Origin: Aquariibacter sp964433315
GTDB taxonomy: Bacteria; Pseudomonadota; Gammaproteobacteria; Burkholderiales; Burkholderiaceae_C
DNA length: 31,184 bases
Direction of reading: 5' to 3'
NCBI GenBank assembly: GCA_964433315.1
Contig: CAYSQO010000017.1
Span: forward strand, 1 to 31,184
The notes below the pieces were generated by a model. That model saw nothing but the letters and a program-made list of their open reading frames with translations, ran no database searches and was not told where the DNA came from. Position numbers and translations under genes: made by a program. This document shows positions 7,319 through 15,301 of this stretch, one piece after another; the stretch's first letter is position 1, and each line of letters starts with the position of its first letter.

Positions 7319-8644
7319 TCAGAAGTCACGCAGGCTGCCGGCCACCGGCAGCAGCAGGCTGCTCTGCGCGCGCAGCCGCAGCAGCACGGCGCTGTCGTAG
7401 CGCAGCCGCAGGGGGCCGAGGGCGTCGTAGTCGCCGCGCAGCAGCAGCGCGCCGTGCAGTTCGGCCTCGGAGCTGCCGGCCGCAAGGCTCAGGCTGTCGG
7501 CGATCAGCAGACCGTGCAGTCGGCCGCCGCCCTGCCAGCTCAGCGGGCCCTCGACGACCAGCAGCAGGGGCGCTGCGGCCGAGCCCAGGTCGCCCGCTGC
7601 GCTCAGCGTCAGCGGGCCCTGCACCCAGATGCGTCGCACGCCCTGCGCCACGGCGGCTGGCAGCAGGCTCGCGGCATCGTCCGCCGGGCCCAGGCGCAGC
7701 GTGCCGGGGGCTTCGCGCAGCCGGGCGATGCCGAGTCCGAAGAGGGTCTGGCTGAGCAGCTCGAAGCTGGCAAGCTGCCCGGCCAGGATCGGGTCGGGCC
7801 CCAGCAGGGCCTCCCAGGCCGGTTGATCGGCCAGGCCCTGGAGCAGCAGACCCGGGCAGGGTGGGCTCACGCACACCGCGAGTCCGGTCGGGCAGGCCGG
7901 CAGGCCCCCGGCCGCCCCCGGGCGGCCGAGCGCGAGCCCGGCGTGCACCAGCAGGCCGCCGCTGGCGGGCTCGGTGTTCTCCAGCCGCCCCGGTGCGCAC
8001 AGCCTCACCCGTCCGCCGGCTGTCAGGGCCGCCCGCGGCAAGCGCTGCAGCAGCGGCCGGGCCTGCAGCCCGGCGCTCAGGCTGGCGCGCGCCCCGGGTT
8101 CGGCGCCGCCACCGCCCAGGCAGGCGTCCAGGGTTTCACTGCAGCCGTCGACCCGCAGCAGCACGGCGCCGGCAGCGGCGGCCGAGGCTGCTGCCGCCTG
8201 GACGCGCAGGCTGAAGCCGGGCGCGGAGCCGGCCACGGCCGGCAGGCTGATGGCGCCGGCCACGGCCGCCGGGCAGTCGCACAGCGGCCCGTCCGGGCCC
8301 ATCCGGCAGGCCGCGCGCTGCAGCGGGACCAGCGGCTGCGGCAGCAGCGCCCCGGGGCCGGACGGGATGTCCAGCAAGCGGTCCCGCAGGCCGGGCGGCA
8401 GGCAGTTTCCCGGAGCGCTCGGTGGACGATTGAGGTGCACCCGCGCCCAGGCCAGGCCGGCCTCGGCGGCCTCGCGGGCCCGCAGGGTCCGGAGCTGCCG
8501 CTCGCCGCTGCGCAGCTCGGCCCGCTGGGCCTGCATCAGCAGGCCGCCGAGCACGAGCAGCCCCAGCATCAGCAGACTGCCGAGACTGAGGGCGGCCAGG
8601 CCCTGCTCAGCCCGGGCAGTTCGGCGCGGGTGCAAGCGTCTCAT
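7319..8644 (-). CDS. PilX-like type IV minor pilin or assembly protein
   Basis: A 441-residue protein with a short basic leader (MRRLHPRRTARAEQG) followed by a hydrophobic helix (LAALSLGSLLMLGLLVLGG) that lacks Glu at mature position 5, as in PilX/PilK-type minor pilins. The helix continues with GERQLRTLRAREAAEAG, which resembles PilX N-terminal domains. The mature part has ten cysteines. The C-terminal 120 residues contain a run of short beta-type segments with Gly turns (GPLSWQGGGRLHGLLIADS, then ELHGALLLRGDYDALG). Its ATG lies inside the end of the PilW-like gene (38-bp overlap). It is about twice the length of classical PilX. No PilY1 gene follows. Confidence 0.72.
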   Translation of the reverse strand: MRRLHPRRTARAEQGLAALSLGSLLMLGLLVLGGLLMQAQRAELRSGERQLRTLRAREAAEAGLAWARVHLNRPPSAPGNCLPPGLRDRLLDIPSGPGALLPQPLVPLQRAACRMGPDGPLCDCPAAVAGAISLPAVAGSAPGFSLRVQAAAASAAAAGAVLLRVDGCSETLDACLGGGGAEPGARASLSAGLQARPLLQRLPRAALTAGGRVRLCAPGRLENTEPASGGLLVHAGLALGRPGAAGGLPACPTGLAVCVSPPCPGLLLQGLADQPAWEALLGPDPILAGQLASFELLSQTLFGLGIARLREAPGTLRLGPADDAASLLPAAVAQGVRRIWVQGPLTLSAAGDLGSAAAPLLLVVEGPLSWQGGGRLHGLLIADSLSLAAGSSEAELHGALLLRGDYDALGPLRLRYDSAVLLRLRAQSSLLLPVAGSLRDF

Positions 8645-9257
8645 TGCGCAGCCGGATCTGCGTGCGGATCTGGCCCTTCACGCGTGGGTCGGTCGGCGAT
8701 TCGGCGGTGATCCGCAGCGCCAGCTGGCGCTGGATGCGCTCTCCTGCGCCGGCTGAGGGGGCCGCGCTGCCGCAGGCCAGCCACGCGGGCTGGCTGTGGC
8801 TGAGCAGTTGAAGCTCGAAGCTCAGCACCCGGGTGACGGCCGGGTCGCTGAGCGCCTGGAAGCTGGCCGTCGGACTGAGCTGGATCTGCAGCGTGCCACC
8901 GTTGAGCCGCAGCACGCGGTGCTGGGCGGTCCCGGCTTCCTCGTAGCTGTAGCCGACCGAGGCGCTGCCGGATGCGCCGCCGAGCACCAGGGCGCCGAGC
9001 GGGTTGGGCGTGCCCGTGCCGTCCAGCGCGGCGGGCCAGTGGCCGGCACGGCGCAGTTCGCGCACGACCAGATCGGCTGCGGCCCGCAGGTCCTGGTCGA
9101 GCTGCAGGGCCCGCATGGCGCGGTGGAAGGTGTCGAGCTGGATCACCATCAGCTTCAGCCCGCTGGCCAGCACCAGCACGGCCAGCGCCAGGCCGAGCAT
9201 CAGCTCGATCAGCGTGGCCCCGCGGATGGACAGGCGGGCTGGCATGGCATGGCTCAC
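8607..9257 (-). CDS. PilW-like type IV minor pilin
   Basis: A 216-residue prepilin. The leader MSHAMPARLSIRG is followed by ATLIELMLGLALAVLVLASG, with Glu at mature position 5, and then DLRAAADLVVRELRRAGHW, typical of PilW/ComGF-type minor pilins. Two cysteines lie near the C-terminus. It overlaps the preceding pilin gene by 4 bp (9254-9257) and the following one by 38 bp, so the set is clearly one operon. The role inferred from the family is membership of the minor-pilin tip complex that primes pilus assembly. Confidence 0.82.
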   Translation of the reverse strand: MSHAMPARLSIRGATLIELMLGLALAVLVLASGLKLMVIQLDTFHRAMRALQLDQDLRAAADLVVRELRRAGHWPAALDGTGTPNPLGALVLGGASGSASVGYSYEEAGTAQHRVLRLNGGTLQIQLSPTASFQALSDPAVTRVLSFELQLLSHSQPAWLACGSAAPSAGAGERIQRQLALRITAESPTDPRVKGQIRTQIRLRNETLAPAPNCPG

Positions 9258-9748
9258 AGCTTCCAGCAGCGCCGTGCGGCGGCCGAGTCTGCGGCGTCCA
9301 GCAGGGCTTCGGGGGCCGGGCCGGCCAGGCGGCGTGTCTGCGACGGGGTCTGCTCCAGGACGAAGAGTCGGCAGGGCAGGTCGGTGTCCTGGCTGCCCTG
9401 GGCGATGGCCCGGAGCTGGTAGCTCTCGCTGCCGACCGCATGCAGCTCGATGCGGTAGCGCCCGCTGGGCGTCTGCACCTGGCTGCTGTGACTGGTGTGG
9501 GAATCGAAGCCCAGCTCTCCGTTGCCGAGGTTGGCGCTGTAGCTGCCGCTCAGGGCATGCCAGCGTGCCTGCCGCAGCTCGATCTCCATGAGCAGGCCCA
9601 GGGCCTCGCTGCGGCGCCCTTCGCGCTGCCGGGTCAGGAAGCCGGGCACCGTGAGGCTGCTGATCAGCGTGAGCAGGCCCAGCACGACGGCCAGCTCGAT
9701 CAAGGTCCAGCCGGTCGCCGGCCGGATGCCTGGGCGGGGGGAGCGCAT
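9254..9748 (-). CDS. PilE-like type IV pilin
   Basis: A 164-residue prepilin: leader ending in Gly at residue 13, then WTLIELAVVLGLLTLISSL with Glu at +5. The mature part is short, with the GSYSANLG region and a C-terminus ending ARRCWKL. A Cys-Trp near the end is typical of PilE-type minor pilins of betaproteobacteria. It has two cysteines, one in a LPCRLF segment and one at the end, which could close the D-region loop. It starts 9 bp after the FimT-like gene stop. It could be a minor pilin rather than the main subunit, as it sits inside a minor-pilin operon. Confidence 0.8.
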   Translation of the reverse strand: MRSPRPGIRPATGWTLIELAVVLGLLTLISSLTVPGFLTRQREGRRSEALGLLMEIELRQARWHALSGSYSANLGNGELGFDSHTSHSSQVQTPSGRYRIELHAVGSESYQLRAIAQGSQDTDLPCRLFVLEQTPSQTRRLAGPAPEALLDAADSAAARRCWKL

Positions 9749-9757
9749 CGCGCCACC

Positions 9758-10312
9758 TCAGCAGCTGGGTTGGCCCGGCAGGCTGGGGTGGCCCACCGTG
9801 CAGCTGCGGACCCGGCCCATCACGTTCAGCACCGCCCGCAGCTCACGGCCCCGGCTGTCGCTGAGTCTCAGGGTGGTGGTGGGGCTGACCGTGCCCAGCA
9901 GCGGCGAGACGGCGAGGCTCGCCACGTTGCTGCTCAGCCGGATCCGGTCTCCCGCCGGCCAGTGCTGGCTGCGCAGGACCTCGGCCCCGGCGCTGCAGCT
10001 GGTGCTGCCGGTCGCTGCGTTGCAGCTGCAGGCGCCGCCCGCGCCGGTGTGGCTGACGGTGCAGCTGCCCAGGCCGGGACTGTCGACGAAGCCGAGCCTC
10101 AGGGTCTGCTGGCGGGCCAGGGCGTCCTGGCGCAGCAGCTGAAGCTCGCTGCGCAGGCGCTGCAGGCCGCCTTCCAGCCGGCGCCGCTCCAGGTGGTCCA
10201 CCCAGGACGGCGCGCCAAGGCCCAGCAGCAGGCTCAGGATGGCGAGGCCGGCCATCAGCTCGATCAGGGTCAGGCCGCGGCAGGCCCGCGGTGACACGGC
10301 GGCAGGGTTCAT
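9758..10312 (-). CDS. FimT/GspH-type type IV minor pilin
   Basis: A 184-residue GspH/FimT-family prepilin. I start at the ATG at 10312 because it is preceded by GGAGGGGAG at 6 nt, the best ribosome-binding site in the cluster; the open frame extends about 30 codons further without support. The leader ends ACRG and is followed by LTLIELMAGLAILSLLLGLG (Glu +5). A Cys-rich loop (GSCTV, GACSC, TSCSAG) and a C-terminal PSC give six cysteines in the mature protein. Family members initiate or cap pilus fibres and some bind DNA. First gene of the pilin operon. Confidence 0.82.
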   Translation of the reverse strand: MNPAAVSPRACRGLTLIELMAGLAILSLLLGLGAPSWVDHLERRRLEGGLQRLRSELQLLRQDALARQQTLRLGFVDSPGLGSCTVSHTGAGGACSCNAATGSTSCSAGAEVLRSQHWPAGDRIRLSSNVASLAVSPLLGTVSPTTTLRLSDSRGRELRAVLNVMGRVRSCTVGHPSLPGQPSC

Positions 10313-10422
10313 GGTGCGCTCCCCTCCGGTCCTGGAATCGGACCGAGGGCCCACCATAGGACGCCCGCCGCGCGAGGGCGTCCCCCGCGCTGGGGAGGTC
10401 AAGCGACGGACTAGGGGGCGTC
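10313..10422 (-). promoter_or_regulatory. Gap between nrdR and the pilin operon; likely holds the pilin promoter
   Basis: This 110-bp gap contains the strong GGAGGGGAG ribosome-binding site just before the FimT-like gene. A possible -10 hexamer, TATGGT on the minus strand (10358 to 10353), has no clear -35 partner. It holds no other gene. Confidence 0.3.
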
Positions 10423-10866
10423 TCAGATCTCGCCGATGAGGCGGCTGAACTCGTCCACGCCTTCGAAGCTCCGGTAGACCGAGGCGAAGCGCACGTAGGC
10501 CACCTTGTCGAGCTTCATGAGTTCGCGCATGACCAGCTCGCCGAGGCGGCTCGATGCCGTCTCGTTGACGCCGGTGGCGAGCAGTTGCTCTTCGATGCGG
10601 CTGACGGCCGCATCGACCTGGTCCATGCTCACCCGCCGCTTGCGCAGGGCCAGCTGCATCGACGCACGCAGCTTGGCGCGGTCGAAGTCGACCCGGGTGC
10701 CGTCCTTTTTCACGACCACCGGCATGCTCAGCTCGGCGCGCTCGTAGGTGGTGAAGCGCTTGTCGCAGGCCGGGCAGCGGCGCCTGCGCCGGATGACCGT
10801 GCCTTCGTCCGAGCCGCGAGTCTCGACGACCTGGGTGTCTTCGTGCTGGCAGAAGGGGCAGCGCAT
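10423..10866 (-). CDS. nrdR: Transcriptional repressor NrdR
   Basis: A 147-residue NrdR, the zinc and ATP/dATP-binding repressor of ribonucleotide reductase genes. The N-terminal zinc ribbon has C3, C6, C31 and C34 (CPFC ... CPAC), followed by an ATP-cone domain (about residues 49-139: VVVKKDGTRVDFDRAKL ... VYRSF). It is directly downstream of glyA, a common betaproteobacterial order. No ribosome-binding site is visible before the ATG. Confidence 0.96.
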   Translation of the reverse strand: MRCPFCQHEDTQVVETRGSDEGTVIRRRRRCPACDKRFTTYERAELSMPVVVKKDGTRVDFDRAKLRASMQLALRKRRVSMDQVDAAVSRIEEQLLATGVNETASSRLGELVMRELMKLDKVAYVRFASVYRSFEGVDEFSRLIGEI

Positions 10867-10890
10867 GGGGACGGGGACTCTGAAATGAAG

Positions 10891-10924
10891 CGACCCGCCG
10901 CGCGGTGCACGCGCTGGCGGGTCG
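10891..10924 (-). terminator. Hairpin between glyA and nrdR
   Basis: A perfect 9-bp stem (CGACCCGCC / GGCGGGTCG) with a 16-nt loop that can pair further (GCGC/GCGC). On the minus strand it is followed by CTTCATTTCA, a modest T-rich tail. It lies 41-74 bp after the glyA stop, so it may terminate or attenuate glyA transcription before nrdR. Confidence 0.55.
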
Positions 10925-10964
10925 TTCTAGCTTAGCAGTGGCGGCCGGGGCCGCCGGCCGCGGC

Positions 10965-12215
10965 TCAGCGGTAGACCGGGAAGTCGCGGGTCAGGGCCTC
11001 GACCTTGGCGCGCACCTCGGCGATGCGGGCCGGATCGTTCGGGGCATCCAGCACATCGGCCACCAGGTGGGCGGTCAGGCGGGCCTGCTCTTCCTTGAAG
11101 CCGCGCGTCGTCATGGCCGGCGAGCCCAGGCGGATGCCGCTGGTGATCATCGGCTTCTGCGGGTCGTTGGGAATGCCGTTCTTGTTGCAGGTGATGTGGG
11201 CGTCGCCCAGCACCCGCTCGGCGTCCTTGCCGGTGATGCCCTTGGCGCGCAGGTCGACCAGCATCACGTGGCTCTCGGTGCGGCCGCTGACGATGCGCAG
11301 GCCGCGCTCGGTCAGGGTGTTGGCCAGGACGGCGGCGTTCTTCAGCACCTGCTCCTGGTAGACCTTGAAGCTGGGTTGCAGGCACTCGTGGAAGGCCACC
11401 GCCTTGCCGGCGATGACATGCATGAGCGGGCCGCCCTGCAGGCCGGGGAAGACGGCGCTGTTGATCTTCTTGGCGATCTCTTCGTTGTTGGTGACGATGA
11501 TGCCGCCGCGCGGGCCACGCAGGCTCTTGTGCGTGGTCGAGGTGACCACGTCGGCGAAGGGCACCGGGTTCGGGTAGACGCCGGCGGCGATCAGGCCCGA
11601 GTAGTGGGCCATGTCGACCATCAGGTAGGCGCCGACATCCTTGGCGACCTTGGCGAAGCGCGCCCAGTCGATGCGCAGCGCGTAGGCCGAGGCGCCGGCG
11701 ATGATCAGCTTGGGCTTGTGCTCGTGGGCCTGACGCTCCATCGCGTCGTAGTCGATCTCCTCGGCCGCGTTCAGGCCGTAGCTGACGACCTTGAACCACT
11801 TGCCCGACATGTTCAGCGCCATGCCGTGGGTGAGGTGACCGCCCTCGGCCAGGCTCATGCCCAGGATGGTGTCGCCGGGCTGCAGCAGGGCCAGGAAGAC
11901 GGCCTGGTTGGCCTGCGAGCCGGAGTTCGGCTGCACGTTGGCGAAGCCCGCGCCATACATCTGCTTGAGCCGGTCGATGGCGAGCTGCTCGACCACATCG
12001 ACGTTCTCGCAGCCACCGTAGTAGCGCTTGCCCGGGTAGCCCTCGGCGTACTTGTTGGTCAGCTGGGTGCCCTGGGCCTGCATGACGGCCGGCGAGGTGT
12101 AGTTCTCCGAGGCGATCAGCTCGATGTGCGCTTCCTGGCGGTGGTTTTCCGCCTGGATGGCTGCCCAGAGGTCCGGGTCGATGTTGGCGAGGGTCGAAGT
12201 GCTGCGATCGAACAT
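10965..12215 (-). CDS. glyA: Serine hydroxymethyltransferase
   Basis: A 416-residue PLP enzyme that interconverts serine and glycine while loading one-carbon units on tetrahydrofolate. Landmarks are IELIASENYTS (31-41), NKYAEGYPGKRYYGGCE (54-70), the PLP-binding lysine in TSTTHKSLRGPRGG (K230, matching K229 of the E. coli enzyme) and the C-terminal IRLGSPAMTTRGF. The start is the ATG at 12215 (MFDRSTST); a TTG eight codons upstream is possible but unneeded. The 98-bp gap to nrdR contains a terminator-like hairpin. Confidence 0.97.
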   Translation of the reverse strand: MFDRSTSTLANIDPDLWAAIQAENHRQEAHIELIASENYTSPAVMQAQGTQLTNKYAEGYPGKRYYGGCENVDVVEQLAIDRLKQMYGAGFANVQPNSGSQANQAVFLALLQPGDTILGMSLAEGGHLTHGMALNMSGKWFKVVSYGLNAAEEIDYDAMERQAHEHKPKLIIAGASAYALRIDWARFAKVAKDVGAYLMVDMAHYSGLIAAGVYPNPVPFADVVTSTTHKSLRGPRGGIIVTNNEEIAKKINSAVFPGLQGGPLMHVIAGKAVAFHECLQPSFKVYQEQVLKNAAVLANTLTERGLRIVSGRTESHVMLVDLRAKGITGKDAERVLGDAHITCNKNGIPNDPQKPMITSGIRLGSPAMTTRGFKEEQARLTAHLVADVLDAPNDPARIAEVRAKVEALTRDFPVYR

Positions 12216-12449
12216 GGAGGGTCCCGTCAAGGGTGGCAAGGGGGGGCTGGTTCCGACGGCGTCCGCAGCGTCGCCGACCGTGCCCGGGGCGCTCTGCAGG
12301 TGTCGGCCGGCACCCCGGCAAGAGAGACTGCCGATCGTGCGGCAGCTAGAAATCAGTGTAGCGGCAGGCCCCCCGGGCCTGGCCTCAAGGATTGTGACGG
12401 CCGGGATAAGCGCGGCTGATCCGCCCGCCGCCGTCGCCGGCCGGAGCCC
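12216..12449 (-). promoter_or_regulatory. glyA upstream region with two small hairpins
   Basis: This 234-bp gap between the transglycosylase stop and glyA must contain the glyA promoter, but I could not place one convincingly: TACACT on the minus strand near 12356-12361 is the best -10 candidate and lacks a partner at normal spacing. Two perfect inverted repeats are visible: CTGCCG/CGGCAG at 12328-12345 and CAGGCCC/GGGCCTG at 12365-12381. The second could end the transglycosylase transcript, although it has no T tail. No glycine riboswitch pattern was recognised. Confidence 0.3.
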
Positions 12450-13460
12450 TCAGCGCGAGGACGCGAGCTGCTGCAGCACGGCCAGCGGCGGGCTCTGCAG
12501 CGGCATCAACAGCGTGATCGAGCGGCTGCCGGCTTCGCCCGGGTCGGGGCTGGGCGGCAGGCCGTCCTGCGGCGGTGAGCCGGTCGCGCGGCCGCCTCCG
12601 GCCGAAGCGGCCGCACCGGTCGGCGCGGTCCGACGCGCCGGCAGGGCATGCGGGCTCAGCAGCGTGACTTGGCGGCCGCCAGCCACCCGCTGCAGCATGG
12701 ACTGCTCGGAGAGCACCTTGGTGGCGTAGCCCCCGTCGGTCTCCAGGTTGGCAGCGCCGACGTAGTGCTTTAGTCCGCCTTCGACCGATCCGGTGCGGTC
12801 GATGGCCTCCTTCAGCACCTGCACGCCGACGCGCAGATTGGCCAGCGGGTCCAACGCGGCCAGCGCCCCGCCGAAGTTTTCGTACTTCTCGTCGTGCACG
12901 CGGGTCATGACCTGCATCAGGCCCTGGGCCCCGACCGGGCTCTGCGCGAAGGGGTTGAAGCGCGACTCGATCGCGATCACCGCCAGGATCAGGGTCGGGT
13001 CCAGGTTCGCCCGGCGGCCCACTTCCCAGGCCTCCTGCACGAGACGGCTGACCGGCTCGGGCGCCACCCGGTAGCGGCGCGACAGCCACTGCGCGATGGC
13101 TGCCTGCTGGCGGGTCAGCGATCCCGGATCGGCCGCGGTCACCCGCTCGGCCGCGCCGGGCTCGGCCAGGGCCACGGTGACGTTGGGGTCGGCCTCGGTG
13201 CGCAGGTCCTGGCGCACCTGCAGCCAGCCCAGCGCGCGCAGCTCCAGCGAGGCACGCAGCTCCGGCCGACCGGCCAGGAACAGGCTGGCCGCCACCACGC
13301 CCAGGCCCAGCAGGGCGAGCGAGTTGTGGCAGACCTCGAGCAGGCCCTGGCCTGCATCCTTCATAAAGAGCGCGATCGGGCGGATGACGGCCTGACCGGA
13401 CCGCCGGAGGGCGTGGCCAGGGGCCGCGTCCGCCTTCGGTGTGGCTTGGAACGCTGTCAT
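12450..13460 (-). CDS. Membrane-anchored lytic transglycosylase (SLT domain)
   Basis: A 336-residue protein that should cleave the glycan strand of peptidoglycan in the periplasm. The ATG at 13460 is preceded by AAGGAGAG close to the start, a strong ribosome-binding site, which rules out the longer open frame. An uncleaved signal or membrane anchor lies near residues 35-60 (NSLALLGLGVVAASLFLA). The SLT catalytic domain runs from about residue 140 to 255, with the catalytic Glu at 165 (AIESRFNPF), then GAQGLMQVM and a KHYVGA stretch. The last 80 residues are a Pro/Gly/Ala-rich tail. No LysM domain is seen. Resembles MltC/Slt-type enzymes, but the subfamily is not assigned. Confidence 0.85.
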   Translation of the reverse strand: MTAFQATPKADAAPGHALRRSGQAVIRPIALFMKDAGQGLLEVCHNSLALLGLGVVAASLFLAGRPELRASLELRALGWLQVRQDLRTEADPNVTVALAEPGAAERVTAADPGSLTRQQAAIAQWLSRRYRVAPEPVSRLVQEAWEVGRRANLDPTLILAVIAIESRFNPFAQSPVGAQGLMQVMTRVHDEKYENFGGALAALDPLANLRVGVQVLKEAIDRTGSVEGGLKHYVGAANLETDGGYATKVLSEQSMLQRVAGGRQVTLLSPHALPARRTAPTGAAASAGGGRATGSPPQDGLPPSPDPGEAGSRSITLLMPLQSPPLAVLQQLASSR

Positions 13461-13487
13461 GTCTCTCCTTTCCTGGGGCGGTCGCGG

Positions 13488-13503
13488 GACGGATCGATCC
13501 GTC
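13488..13503. repeat. Perfect 16-bp palindrome in the transglycosylase leader
   Basis: GACGGATCGATCCGTC is its own reverse complement. It lies 28 bp upstream of the transglycosylase ATG, just outside its ribosome-binding site. It could be an operator or an RNA hairpin that affects translation. Confidence 0.6.
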
Positions 13504-13589
13504 GGCACCCCCCATTCGATAATCCCCCGGCGGGTGGAACGGGCTCGCCTCAAGCAGGCGGACCCCCGGGTTGGGACCATCGGCAGCGT

Positions 13590-13609
13590 CGCGCCACGAC
13601 CGTGGCGCG
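13590..13609. repeat. 9-bp inverted repeat in the transglycosylase/ubiD divergent region
   Basis: CGCGCCACG, a 2-bp spacer, then CGTGGCGCG: a perfect dyad. It lies just downstream of the predicted start of the minus-strand transcript. A second small dyad, TCCCT-A-AGGGA, lies at 13615-13625. Both are positioned where a repressor or a transcript-end structure could act. Confidence 0.55.
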
Positions 13610-13633
13610 GGTTATCCCTAAGGGACGGCACGC

Positions 13634-13663
13634 AGTCTAGGGATGCTTCAAATAACCTGTCAA
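13634..13663 (-). promoter_or_regulatory. Sigma-70-type promoter for the lytic transglycosylase gene
   Basis: On the minus strand a perfect TTGACA (13663 to 13658) is followed after 18 nt by TAGACT (13639 to 13634, 4 of 6). The predicted start near 13627 leaves a leader of about 167 nt, unusually long for this window, that contains the palindromes at 13590-13609 and 13488-13503. The AT content of this patch is clearly above its surroundings. Confidence 0.6.
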
Positions 13664-13696
13664 CCATAAAGGATCCGCGGTTCATTCCGCAAAAGC

Positions 13697-15274
13697 ATGA
13701 AATACCGGGATTTGCGGGACTTCATCCAGGCTTTGGAGGCCGATGGCGAGCTGCGCCGCATCCGTGAGCCGGTGTCGCCGCGGCTGGAGATGACGGCCGT
13801 TGCCGACGCCACGCTGCGCGCAGCCGGCCCGGCCCTGCTCTTCGAGTGCCCGGTCGACGCGCCGGGGGGGCAGCCCGGGCCGACGCCGGTCCTGGCCAAC
13901 CTCTTCGGCACCCCCCGGCGGGTGGCCCTGGGCATGGGCGCCGACGAGGTGGCCGAATTGCGCACCATCGGCCAGCTGCTGGCCCACCTCAAGGAGCCCG
14001 AGCCGCCCCGTGGCCTGAAGGACGCTGGCAAGCTGCTGCAGCTCGGCAAGGCCCTGTGGTCGATGAAGCCCGACCGGGTTCGTCGCGCCCCCTGCCAGGA
14101 GGAGGTGCTGACCGGGTCCGAGATCGACCTCGGCACGCTGCCCATCCAGACCTGCTGGCCGGGCGATGCCGGCCCGCTGATCACCTGGGGCCTGGTCGTC
14201 ACCCGCGGGCCGCAGTCGGTGCCGAACCCGCGCGCGCGCCAGAACCTCGGCATCTACCGCCAGCAGAAGATCGGCCCGCGCCAGACCATCATGCGCTGGC
14301 TGGCGCACCGTGGCGGCGCGCTGGACTTCCGCGACTTCGCCCTGGCGAATCCCGGCCAGCCCTTCCCCGTGGTCACCGCGCTGGGGGCCGATCCGGCCAC
14401 CATCCTCGGCGCCGTCACCCCGGTGCCCGACAGCCTGGGCGAATACCAGTTCGCCGGCCTGCTGCGGGGCAGCCGCACCGAGGTGGTCGACACCGCCGTC
14501 GGCGAGGCGGGTCGCTGGCTGCAGGTGCCGGCCAGCGCCGAGATCGTGCTGGAGGGCCACATCCCGCCCGCAGCCCCCGGCTTCGTCGGGCACAGCGCCG
14601 ACGGCGTGCCGCTGAAGGAGAAGGGCGGCTACCTGCACGCCCTCGAAGGGCCCTTCGGCGACCACACCGGCTACTACAACGAACAGGACTGGTTCCCCGT
14701 CGTCGAGGTGCAGCGCCTGACGCGCCGCCACCAGGCGATCTACCACTCCACCTACACCGGCAAGCCGCCGGACGAGCCCGCCATCCTGGGCGTCGCGCTC
14801 AACGAGGTCTTCGTGCCCATCCTGCAGAAGCAGTTTCCGGAGATCGTCGATTTCTACCTGCCGCCCGAGGGCTGCAGCTACCGCCTGGCGGCCATCAGCA
14901 TCCGCAAGGCCTATCCGGGCCATGCCAAGCGGCTGATGTTCGGGCTGTGGAGCTTCCTGCGCCAGTTCATGTACACGAAGTTCATCGTCGTCACCGACGA
15001 GGACGTGGACGTGCGCGACTGGAAGGAGCTGATCTGGGCCATCACCACCCGCATGGACCCGGTGCGCGACACCACTCTGGTGCCGCAGACGCCCATCGAC
15101 TACCTGGATTTCGCCAGTCCGGTCAGCGGCCTGGGCGGCAAGATGGGCCTGGACGCGACGAACAAGTGGCCGGGCGAGACCGACCGGGAATGGGGCCGAA
15201 CACTCAGCATGTCGCCCGAGGTCACGCAGCGGGTGGCGGGCATCGTGGCGGGTCTGGGCCTCACGCGCGGCTGA
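13697..15274 (+). CDS. ubiD: 4-hydroxy-3-polyprenylbenzoate decarboxylase
   Basis: A 525-residue UbiD decarboxylase of ubiquinone synthesis, which uses prenylated FMN made by UbiX. Recognisable features are MKYRDLRDFIQALE at the N-terminus, the NPRARQNLGIYRQQ stretch in the prFMN/metal region, LGEYQFAGLLRG, the GPFGDHTGYY motif, and the C-terminal ATNKWPGETDREWGR. Length (about 490-520 in the family) and ends look complete. It is the only gene in its direction here: divergent from the transglycosylase and followed by a probable 6S RNA and a terminator. No clear ribosome-binding site is seen before the ATG. Confidence 0.96.
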   Translation: MKYRDLRDFIQALEADGELRRIREPVSPRLEMTAVADATLRAAGPALLFECPVDAPGGQPGPTPVLANLFGTPRRVALGMGADEVAELRTIGQLLAHLKEPEPPRGLKDAGKLLQLGKALWSMKPDRVRRAPCQEEVLTGSEIDLGTLPIQTCWPGDAGPLITWGLVVTRGPQSVPNPRARQNLGIYRQQKIGPRQTIMRWLAHRGGALDFRDFALANPGQPFPVVTALGADPATILGAVTPVPDSLGEYQFAGLLRGSRTEVVDTAVGEAGRWLQVPASAEIVLEGHIPPAAPGFVGHSADGVPLKEKGGYLHALEGPFGDHTGYYNEQDWFPVVEVQRLTRRHQAIYHSTYTGKPPDEPAILGVALNEVFVPILQKQFPEIVDFYLPPEGCSYRLAAISIRKAYPGHAKRLMFGLWSFLRQFMYTKFIVVTDEDVDVRDWKELIWAITTRMDPVRDTTLVPQTPIDYLDFASPVSGLGGKMGLDATNKWPGETDREWGRTLSMSPEVTQRVAGIVAGLGLTRG

Positions 15275-15301
15275 AGCCGCGGCTGGGGACATAGGCCCTG
15301 C

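Noticed and set aside
7303..7485. A longer PilV-like protein starting at 7485
   Set aside because: The extra residues are a Cys/Arg/Ala-rich out-of-frame reading of the PilX-like gene, and would put the prepilin signal 60 residues inside the protein.
12216..12449. Glycine or other riboswitch before glyA
   Set aside because: Only two small simple hairpins are present; no aptamer-like conserved blocks were recognised.
13682..15292. A 536-codon minus-strand frame antisense to ubiD
   Set aside because: UbiD is complete on the plus strand; the antisense product has no family features.
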